14,482 nt of DNA, from positions 1 through 14,482 of the forward strand of contig DDYY01000023.1 in assembly GCA_002346225.1 (NCBI GenBank). Direction: 5' to 3'. How positions within the stretch are numbered: the stretch's first letter is position 1; every line of letters begins with the position of its first letter. The notes under the pieces are model-generated. The model made no database searches, was not told where the DNA came from, and saw nothing but the letters and a program-made list of their open reading frames with translations. Below are positions 6,973 through 13,233 of the stretch, in pieces. A program made the position numbers and the translations under genes. This stretch comes from Bacteroidetes bacterium UBA3022. Lineage in GTDB: Bacteria > Bacteroidota > Bacteroidia > Chitinophagales > BACL12.

Positions 6973-7941
6973 TTACAAACTCTCGCTTAGGAGCCTTGTG
7001 AAAAAATCAGTGAGGGTCAATCCGCTTGCAATAGCCATCTTCGGAACGATGCTGGCTGCACTCAAACCGGGAACTGTATTTACCTCGAGAAAGTAAGGCA
7101 CACCGTCCTTCAGGATGTAATCAATCCGCACTACTCCGGAACAACCCAGCAGATCATAAATAGCTGCAGAAACCGCTTTGACAGCATTTGCCGTCTCTTC
7201 GTGAATCCGCGCAGGAATAATTTCGTCACTTTCCCCCTGGATATATTTAGCCGTGTAATTGAAAAACTCATGCTCACCGGCGACAATTTCGCAAATGGGT
7301 AATACCACCACCTCTCCTTTATATCTGTACAATCCACAGGTAACTTCCGTGCCGATGATAGCTTCCTCTACCAGAATTTCATCATCGTACTGCAATCCCT
7401 CTTCAAGCGCCTGCATCAAATCCGAACTTTTATTAACCCTTGAGATCCCGTAGCTGGAACCGTTGTTGTTGGGTTTGACAAACAGTGGGAGCTGTAAACC
7501 GGAGAGTCGGTCAGCGGCTCCCTCCATATCCTTTTTATGTATCAGCATCCCTTTGGCTGTCGCCACGTGCTCCTGAACCACCTGTTTGCAATAGGACTTG
7601 TTGAAGGAGATAGCTGCAGCAATGGTATCGCAGCAGGTAAAGGGAATGCCCATCATCTCCAGGTAGCCCTGCAGCTTACCGTCTTCTCCGGGCGAGCCGT
7701 GAATGGCTACAAAGGCCATATCGAAGGTAACTGTGCTTCCGGATGAGGTGAAGCCGAAAATATTCTTATCGACGGCAGCGCCGTTTTCAGCTACTACCCA
7801 GTTGTCGGCATTGATTTCTACCTTGAATGGAACGTACAAAGACCGGTCGAGCGACCTGTAAACAACCTCTCCGCTTTCGAGAGAAATATTGCGTTCTGCG
7901 GTAGTGCCACCGCATAAGACTGCCACATTCTTTTTATTCAT
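6973..7941 (-). CDS. ddl: D-alanine--D-alanine ligase
   Basis: This cytoplasmic ATP-grasp enzyme joins two D-alanines for the peptidoglycan precursor. Visible motifs are the N-terminal VAVLCGGTTAERNISLESG, IHGSPGEDGKLQG (residues ~80-92), the ATP-grasp loop KPNNNGSSYGISRV (~156-169), and the C-terminal metal/substrate loop LEVNTVPGLS (~285-294). I use the ATG at 7941 (322 aa), which places the first strand where the family has it. A longer in-frame start at 8025 would add 28 residues unlike Ddl. It is the first gene of the probable seven-gene minus-strand block. A near-consensus -7 box (TTTATTTG, 7963-7956, one mismatch) lies just upstream. Confidence 0.96.
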   Translation of the reverse strand: MNKKNVAVLCGGTTAERNISLESGEVVYRSLDRSLYVPFKVEINADNWVVAENGAAVDKNIFGFTSSGSTVTFDMAFVAIHGSPGEDGKLQGYLEMMGIPFTCCDTIAAAISFNKSYCKQVVQEHVATAKGMLIHKKDMEGAADRLSGLQLPLFVKPNNNGSSYGISRVNKSSDLMQALEEGLQYDDEILVEEAIIGTEVTCGLYRYKGEVVVLPICEIVAGEHEFFNYTAKYIQGESDEIIPARIHEETANAVKAVSAAIYDLLGCSGVVRIDYILKDGVPYFLEVNTVPGLSAASIVPKMAIASGLTLTDFFTRLLSESL

Positions 7942-8062
7942 ATCCTGGTTTGGCACAAATAAATGGGATTCGTTTAGCTTATAATACTCTGTTGTGCACC
8001 ATTTATTGTGGAGCACTTGTATCATGCTACATCGAAACGCTATTAAGTTCTAATTTTGAGCC
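7942..8062. promoter_or_regulatory. Divergent regulatory region, ddl / TlpA-like gene
   Basis: This 121-bp spacer holds two inverted repeats. One has arms CACAAATAAATGG (7954-7966) and CCATTTATTGTG (7999-8010), complementary over 12 bp with one bulged base. The other, at 7994-8016, has half-sites GTGCACCA and TGGAGCAC around a 7-nt centre, with one mismatched pair. The left arm overlaps the candidate ddl -7 box. Such dyads can be protein-binding sites or RNA structures; which one applies is unknown. Confidence 0.4.
8051..8058 (+). promoter_or_regulatory. Candidate -7 box of the TlpA-like gene
   Basis: TAATTTTG matches TAnnTTTG exactly and ends 4 nt before the ATG at 8063. The spacing equals that between the tRNA-Ser box and the tRNA 5' end, so the mRNA could be leaderless or nearly so. 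No TTG lies at the expected -33 position (the nearest is 31 nt upstream), which lowers confidence. Confidence 0.4.
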
Positions 8063-9232
8063 ATGAAATTGACAAGCACTGCATTTGCCGGCCTGATGCT
8101 GATTGTTACCGGTTGCACCTCCATTGCACCTGAGGAACGCTGGAAAGCCACTTTATCAGCATTGCAGGAGGCAGATGAGATTGATGTGGATATTGAGATG
8201 GTATTTAATCAGTTCGGTACCGCCCAGACAGATACAGCCATATTTCACCTATCCAGAGATACCTCGGATGCCGTGTTGGGTTGGACGTACTACAACGAAA
8301 TACCCAACTATATTACTGAAATCTACAATGGCAAGGAATGGATTACAGCGGTATACGATGAAGGTTTGGTGCTGGTAGAGCCTGCGCCCGGAGTGGAGCT
8401 GCTGCAAAGCTCAGGAACACTCATGACCTCTCCTTTGTACATCCGGCATTTGCTGGAAAAGGTGGCCTCCGGTGACATCGCCATCACCTACGAAGGAGAT
8501 ACCACCGCCTGGGGAGAAGAGCATGACATGTTCCGTTTCGACCTGCAAAAGCAATGGGTGAGTATCGACGGTAAGATCAATCCTACAGAAGGGGCATTAA
8601 ATACCTTCGACCTGTGGATTGCTACCGGCAATAATCTCCCCTCCTATTTCCTCGTAACCATTGCCGACAATAATGGGAGTGTTGCCACCCGTTTATCCAA
8701 CTATACTTTCGGTGAAAAACTGGCAGCTGAAAAATGGCAACAAGAGAGTCTGTCGCCGGACCTGAACAAAATGAACCTGCGCTCTTACTATGCAGCGGCT
8801 GCTGCTAAAATGAGCATTACAGCAGGCAGCCCTATGCCTCCTTTCAGTTTGATTGCAGATGGTAACTCAGTGCTGAATAATGCAGCGCTGCAGGGCAAAA
8901 CGGCTCTGTTGGTATTCTGGTTTCCCGGCTGTGGTCCTTGCATAGAAGCAGTGCCTTTCCTCAACCAGCTTTATCAGACATATAGCCCTAAAGGACTGGT
9001 TATGTATGGCCTTGATATCAGCAACAGTCCGGAAGAAAACATTCAGGCTTATGTGGGAAAGTACCAGGTTGCCTATCCTGTAGTACCACAGGCAAAGGTT
9101 GTTTCTGAACAATTTGGTATTACCAGTGCACCTACATTGGTGCTGGTGGGCAGCAACGGACTGATTACTGAAATATTCAGGGGCGTCGATAATGACGCAG
9201 TACTGGGTGCGGTAAAAAGGGCCCTGCAATAA
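8063..9232 (+). CDS. Lipoprotein with C-terminal TlpA-like thioredoxin domain
   Basis: This 389-aa envelope protein starts with a lipoprotein signal peptide (lipobox VTGC, Cys18). Residues ~250-389 form a TlpA/ResA-type thioredoxin domain: GSPMPPFSL entry, active site FPGCGPC with cysteines 290 and 293, and the cis-proline region GITSAPTLVLVG. Residues ~22-235 are a separate beta-rich domain (e.g. WTYYNEIPNYITEIYNGKEW, TFDLWIATGNNLPSYF). Its layout resembles LolA/DUF2092-like folds, though I recognise this only by pattern. Known TlpA-type proteins reduce disulfides in the periplasm, for example in cytochrome c maturation. The gene diverges from ddl and converges on the ferredoxin gene with a 21-nt gap. 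Substrate is unknown. Confidence 0.9.
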   Translation: MKLTSTAFAGLMLIVTGCTSIAPEERWKATLSALQEADEIDVDIEMVFNQFGTAQTDTAIFHLSRDTSDAVLGWTYYNEIPNYITEIYNGKEWITAVYDEGLVLVEPAPGVELLQSSGTLMTSPLYIRHLLEKVASGDIAITYEGDTTAWGEEHDMFRFDLQKQWVSIDGKINPTEGALNTFDLWIATGNNLPSYFLVTIADNNGSVATRLSNYTFGEKLAAEKWQQESLSPDLNKMNLRSYYAAAAAKMSITAGSPMPPFSLIADGNSVLNNAALQGKTALLVFWFPGCGPCIEAVPFLNQLYQTYSPKGLVMYGLDISNSPEENIQAYVGKYQVAYPVVPQAKVVSEQFGITSAPTLVLVGSNGLITEIFRGVDNDAVLGAVKRALQ

Positions 9233-9253
9233 GGGGCAATGACCATCTCCTGA

Positions 9254-9601
9254 TTACAGGTGCATCTTGGCCTTCTTGGCCAGCAACTCCTCTTCAGATT
9301 CCTTATTGTCGGGATCAGGAAGGCAACAGTCTACCGGACAAACCGCGGCACACTGGGGTTCTTCATGGAATCCTACACATTCTGTGCACTTATCCGGAAC
9401 AATGTAATAGATATCCTCGGAGATAGGTGCATGCTTCACATCTGCCTCTACCATGGACCCATCCATGCGCTGAACACTTCCTTTGACTGTTGTACCATCG
9501 GCAAACGCCCACTCTACACCACCTTCATAAATTGCATTGTTCGGACATTCGGGTTCACATGCTCCACAATTAATACAATCCTCTGTAATATGAATTGCCA
9601 T
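9254..9601 (-). CDS. 2[4Fe-4S] ferredoxin, Alvin/YfhL-like
   Basis: This 115-aa cytoplasmic electron carrier binds two [4Fe-4S] clusters. The first cluster motif is CINCGACEPECP (Cys 9, 12, 15, 19). The second is CTECVGFHEEPQCAAVCP (Cys 72, 75, 84, 88), with the eight-residue insert typical of Allochromatium/YfhL-type ferredoxins. Two extra cysteines follow (92, 93). Compared with YfhL it has ~35 additional residues between the cluster motifs (about 27-62) and an acidic then lysine-rich tail. I recall similar enlarged ferredoxins from other Bacteroidota. It is divergent from the acyl-CoA reductase gene, a pairing that suggests a shared or linked function. A strong promoter lies directly upstream. 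Confidence 0.95.
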   Translation of the reverse strand: MAIHITEDCINCGACEPECPNNAIYEGGVEWAFADGTTVKGSVQRMDGSMVEADVKHAPISEDIYYIVPDKCTECVGFHEEPQCAAVCPVDCCLPDPDNKESEEELLAKKAKMHL

Positions 9602-9624
9602 AACTTTACCTTTTTAAGTATTTA

Positions 9625-9655
9625 CAAATGTAGCTTGCATAAAGCAACTTTCAAA
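9625..9655 (-). promoter_or_regulatory. Bacteroidota promoter of the ferredoxin gene
   Basis: The minus strand carries TTTG (9655-9652), a 19-nt spacer, and TACATTTG (9632-9625). This is the complete -33/-7 arrangement of the Bacteroidota primary sigma factor. The predicted start near 9620 gives a short A-rich leader (AAAAAGGTAAAGTT) before the ATG at 9601, without a classical Shine-Dalgarno site. This is the best promoter in the window. Confidence 0.75.
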
Positions 9656-9673
9656 TAAAGACGGATAACACTT

Positions 9674-10675
9674 ATGGACAAAGAATTGTTGGCAGCGGCC
9701 TGGATAAAAATTGGAGCAGACATCAGCACGATGGCCGATGGACTGGAACAGGTGGTAGAGCAGACGTACCAACACAATAACTGGTTCACCCCCGAAGAAC
9801 AACATTTCGCCCTGCAGCATTTCAGCCAATACTTTCTGGAACCAGCAGCCATAAGCGACTGGCTGGCCCAGTATCCTGATCCGGTAGAAGCTCCCCGAAA
9901 TGTGGGATTAATTCTGGCAGGTAACATTCCCTATGTGGGGATGCACGATATTATGTCCACCCTCTCCAGCGGACACAAAGCCATTGTAAAGCTGAGCAGC
10001 AAAGACAAATTTTTCTTCCCCTGGCTACGACGCCGCCTGGAAGTTCATGCTCCTGCAATGGCAGAAAGATTGGTGTTTGCCGATCAATTGAAAACGATTG
10101 ACGCCATTATTGCCACCGGCAGCAACAACACTTCGCGGTATTTTGAATATTATTTTGGTAAATATCCACACGTATTTCGCCAGAACAGGACTTCAGTTGC
10201 TATCATAGATGGGAATGAAGATGAGGAAACTTTAATCCGCTTAGGAGAAGATGTCTTCCGTTATTTTGGGTTGGGATGCCGGAATGTCGGAAAATTATTT
10301 CTGCCTAAAGGATACCATCCGGATTTGTTGCTGCAGGCATGGAAGTCCTTCGAATCTATAGGGAATCACAACAAGTACAAAAACAACCTCGACTATAATC
10401 TCACCCTCTTACTGCTCAATCAGGAAAAAGTCTGGACCAGTGAGTTTCTTGTGCTGGCGGAAACAGAAAAACTTCATGCGCCGCTTGCTACGCTCTATTA
10501 CAGTTACTACGATGATAAAACGGACTGGGAAACATCCATTGCAAGCCATGCTGATGAACTGCAATGTATTGTGGGTAATGGCCCCAATCATATTGCCCAC
10601 GGTCAAACCCAGTTGCCGGGGTTAATGGATTACGCCGACCACCTGGATACAATGGCATGGCTGCATCAATTGTGA
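9674..10675 (+). CDS. LuxC-like acyl-CoA reductase
   Basis: This 333-aa protein is of the LuxC/acyl-CoA reductase family in the aldehyde dehydrogenase superfamily. Family members reduce acyl-CoA (or acyl-enzyme) to aldehyde with NADPH. Recognisable features are VGLILAGNIPYVGMHD (residues ~77-92), IIATGSNNTSRYFEYYF (~145-161) and FGLGCRNVGKLFLP, where Cys202 is the probable catalytic cysteine. It is shorter than bacterial luciferase-operon LuxC proteins (~480 aa), and no luxD, luxE or luciferase genes accompany it, so bioluminescence is not implied. It is divergent from the ferredoxin gene across 72 bp. No clear promoter of its own is visible. It converges on msrA with only 7 bp between stops. 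Substrate chain length is unknown. Confidence 0.88.
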   Translation: MDKELLAAAWIKIGADISTMADGLEQVVEQTYQHNNWFTPEEQHFALQHFSQYFLEPAAISDWLAQYPDPVEAPRNVGLILAGNIPYVGMHDIMSTLSSGHKAIVKLSSKDKFFFPWLRRRLEVHAPAMAERLVFADQLKTIDAIIATGSNNTSRYFEYYFGKYPHVFRQNRTSVAIIDGNEDEETLIRLGEDVFRYFGLGCRNVGKLFLPKGYHPDLLLQAWKSFESIGNHNKYKNNLDYNLTLLLLNQEKVWTSEFLVLAETEKLHAPLATLYYSYYDDKTDWETSIASHADELQCIVGNGPNHIAHGQTQLPGLMDYADHLDTMAWLHQL

Positions 10676-10682
10676 ACCAGTA

Positions 10683-11378
10683 TTATTTAACCCTGTAACC
10701 TTCTTTCATGAGCTCGGGAAACTGTGCTTCGAAGTTTTTCACTTTCTTCTTCACTACGAAAACACAGTAAGGCTGGTCGGGATTATTGGCAAAATAATCC
10801 TGATGATAATTCTCCGCTTCGTAGAAAATTTCAAAGGGGACAACCTCTGTTACAATATCACCACCAAAAAACTGCTCTTTGTTCATTTTCGCTATGTAGG
10901 CTTCAGTGGCCGCTTTCTGGGCTTCATTGTGAAAGAATACAGCCGACCTGTACTGCGTACCTACATCATTCCCCTGACGATTTAAGGTGGTAGGGTCATG
11001 TGTTTTCATGTGAATGTCCAACAGGGTTTCGAAATCAACCTTGGTAGGATCGTAAGTGATCTGCACACACTCCGCATGTCCGGTAGTACCGTCACAAACC
11101 GCTTCATAACTGGGATTCGCTACGTGACCGCCGCTGTAGCCACTGACCACCTTGATAACGCCTTCTACCTCTTCATAAATGGCTTCAGTGCACCAAAAGC
11201 AGCCGCCGGCGAAGGTGGCTACTGCAGTTTCTCCGGAATATTGTTCGCTTGATGTGGTCATGATTTTGGTATTTGAGTTAGATGCCGCTTCGTTATTGCT
11301 GTTGCAGCCCAGGGTAAATAAAATAGTCAGGGCACCCAGTGCCACCGACGAAAATGGTTTAATGGAGTGATCTATCAT
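10683..11378 (-). CDS. msrA: Peptide-methionine (S)-S-oxide reductase, lipoprotein form
   Basis: MsrA repairs oxidised methionine (S-sulfoxide) in proteins. The catalytic motif GGCFWCTEA is at residues ~58-66, and the family's SGYSGG, GTTGHAE and NYHQDYF segments follow. I start at the ATG at 11378 (232 aa) because this gives a signal peptide ending in FTLGC with Cys25 as lipid anchor, followed by a Ser/Asn-rich linker of about 20 residues. The enzyme would then be an envelope lipoprotein. The lipobox is imperfect (Thr at -3). An upstream in-frame start at 11414 adds 12 residues without benefit. No MsrB domain or gene is in the window. The catalytic domain looks complete. Confidence 0.93.
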   Translation of the reverse strand: MIDHSIKPFSSVALGALTILFTLGCNSNNEAASNSNTKIMTTSSEQYSGETAVATFAGGCFWCTEAIYEEVEGVIKVVSGYSGGHVANPSYEAVCDGTTGHAECVQITYDPTKVDFETLLDIHMKTHDPTTLNRQGNDVGTQYRSAVFFHNEAQKAATEAYIAKMNKEQFFGGDIVTEVVPFEIFYEAENYHQDYFANNPDQPYCVFVVKKKVKNFEAQFPELMKEGYRVK

Positions 11379-11668
11379 GGTGCTTTTAACGTCTACCAGG
11401 CAATGAAAGTTCAAATGTCTGTGTAAAACCGGGTAGTTCGCACGGATGTAAAAACTACCTCCCTACCGGCCTTTTCTTACCTCCAGGTGCTAGGGCATGG
11501 TCTATGCACATCATATAATTCTAATACATTCAGCGGCTTGCTTCATCACACCAATACTAATCAGGTCTGTTCCTCAATAGATATCCAATGAACCGTCGAA
11601 GTGGTCACGGCTTTTTAGCAGTATACAATTGCTTTCAATATTCGGTGCATACGTTTAACTTTAGCAAT
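11379..11668. other. Divergent intergenic region, msrA / Asp-box protein
   Basis: These 290 bp contain no gene I can support. A perfect 7-bp inverted repeat GGTAGTT/AACTACC (11432-11438 and 11453-11459, 14-nt loop) lies 54-81 nt upstream of the msrA start. A competing partner CTACCGG is at 11463-11469. On the minus strand GACATTTG (11419-11412) is one mismatch from a -7 box for msrA. On the plus strand TAACTTTA (11656-11663) is one mismatch from a -7 box, ending 5 nt before the ATG at 11669. Confidence 0.4.
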
Positions 11669-13219
11669 ATGATGCGCACAATTGCAATAACAATACTGAT
11701 TCTTTTTTCCTCCTACCATTCCATATACTGTCAAAATATTAATATATCTGAAGGCTTTGTGTTCGATGGCGAGCCCTACCTTGCTGTAAATCCATCCGAC
11801 AACCAGCACCTCATCATAGCCTGGATGGGCTTTGAATTATCCAATAACATCGCTATTCAGATCAGAACAAGCATGAACGGCGGTACTACCTGGAGTCCTG
11901 CAATCTTTCTGCCCCATTCGCTATCCGGTAATACCAGTGCCGATCCATTTGTGGGATTCGACAGCGAAGGTCATGCCTATATCACCTACATCGATTACCA
12001 GCCGGATGCCTCACAGGGGGCTGTGTTTATGGTGCATTCTGAAGACGGCGGACTCACATGGTCAGATCCTGTTAGCATTATCGATGTGGATGCCGATCCG
12101 GGAGAGTTTCCGGTGGACAGACCATGGACAGCCATTGACAGAACCGGAGGAATATATGATGGATACATATATGTTTGCACCAAGCCGGCACCATGGGAAC
12201 CCGCCCCCAATGAAGCTTACTTCCTGCGCTCGACGGATATGGGTGCCACCTGGGAAACCTGGCAATATATAGACACCCCGGGCTTCAGCATCGGCAATGC
12301 GATACAAGGACCAATGGCTGTACCGGCAGTACAGCAGGACGGCAGCTTGTACATCGTCTATCCCGCATGGGAGCCTGCAGAAAACCTACTGCCACGCTTT
12401 GTGCTGGCTAAAAGTACCGATGGTGGAGCGACCTTTTCCTATACGGAGATGTTGGAATCGGGAGAATCCATCAGCGACACACTACCTAAACTCGGCTACA
12501 ATATTCAAAGCGACCCATCTGATGCGCAACACCTGAGTTTCCTGTTTATCGCACCCGGCGTTGGCGACCAGGATGTCTTTATACTGGATACCTACGATGG
12601 TGGCGTTACCTGGTCAGCACCCTACCGCGTCAACCAGGATCCGGAAGGCAATGGCATCATGCAGGATCTGATCTGGGGAGCTTATAACGCTGAGGGTGAC
12701 CTGGTGGTAACATGGCGCGACAGAAACGCCGGAGGCACAGCCGGGTATGAAACGCCTACAGAAATATTGGCGAGCATTCGACGCAGCGGAGAGACTGCAT
12801 TTAGTCCGGCAATCTCCTTATCTGATGCCATCGCCCCCCATGCCCCTGTGCTCAATGGCAATGGCAATGACTTCATGTGCGCAGCATTTGTAGCTGATAC
12901 CATTTACGCAGCATGGGGAGATGTGAGAAGTGGGATGCTGAACATCTGGTTTACTAAAACTGCTCCGGATGCAACACTGGTTGTCCAGTTGAACGCTGCT
13001 AACAATCTGCTGGTAACGCCTAACCCGGCAGTGGCCGGAACCCTTTTGCAAACAGACATTGTTGCTGGTTCCTATCAATTGTACGACATCAAGGGCCGTT
13101 TGATATTTTCCGGTGATGTTGCAATAGGCATACCTACCAATGGTCTAACACCCGGCAACTACATACTTCAGATAAAACAGGAAGGAACGTTGCAGCAGGC
13201 TACACTGGTAATTCAATAA
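11669..13219 (+). CDS. T9SS-exported Asp-box (sialidase-like) beta-propeller protein
   Basis: This 516-aa secreted protein has a signal peptide (MMRTIAITILILF..., cleavage likely after SIYC before QN). Five Asp-box/BNR motifs of the pattern S-x-D-x-G-x-x-W follow at about residues 68, 124, 188, 249 and 308 (e.g. SEDGGLTWS, STDGGATFS, YDGGVTWS). This indicates a six-bladed sialidase-type propeller. The C-terminal ~80 residues form a T9SS type A sorting domain (LLVTPNPAVAG, YQLYDIKGRLIFSG, LTPGNYILQI). Asp-boxes are structural and occur in many non-sialidases; I cannot confirm the arginine triad and nucleophile tyrosine, so activity is unproven. I start at ATG 11669 (a second ATG follows directly). 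The in-frame start at 11588 would bury the signal peptide behind 27 residues. Confidence 0.87.
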   Translation: MMRTIAITILILFSSYHSIYCQNINISEGFVFDGEPYLAVNPSDNQHLIIAWMGFELSNNIAIQIRTSMNGGTTWSPAIFLPHSLSGNTSADPFVGFDSEGHAYITYIDYQPDASQGAVFMVHSEDGGLTWSDPVSIIDVDADPGEFPVDRPWTAIDRTGGIYDGYIYVCTKPAPWEPAPNEAYFLRSTDMGATWETWQYIDTPGFSIGNAIQGPMAVPAVQQDGSLYIVYPAWEPAENLLPRFVLAKSTDGGATFSYTEMLESGESISDTLPKLGYNIQSDPSDAQHLSFLFIAPGVGDQDVFILDTYDGGVTWSAPYRVNQDPEGNGIMQDLIWGAYNAEGDLVVTWRDRNAGGTAGYETPTEILASIRRSGETAFSPAISLSDAIAPHAPVLNGNGNDFMCAAFVADTIYAAWGDVRSGMLNIWFTKTAPDATLVVQLNAANNLLVTPNPAVAGTLLQTDIVAGSYQLYDIKGRLIFSGDVAIGIPTNGLTPGNYILQIKQEGTLQQATLVIQ

Positions 13220-13233
13220 AAGAAGGAAATAGC

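Noticed and set aside
7980..7985. TATAAT as a promoter -10 box upstream of the TlpA-like gene
   Set aside because: Bacteroidota primary promoters use TAnnTTTG; a match to the proteobacterial consensus in an A/T-rich spacer is expected by chance.
9233..9253. A bidirectional terminator between the convergent TlpA-like and ferredoxin genes
   Set aside because: Only a weak CCCT/AGGG pairing without T runs is seen. The convergent junctions at 10676-10682 and 13220-13233 likewise show no terminator.
9674..10675. A bioluminescence (lux) locus
   Set aside because: Only a short LuxC-like reductase is present; luxA, luxB, luxD and luxE are absent from both sides.
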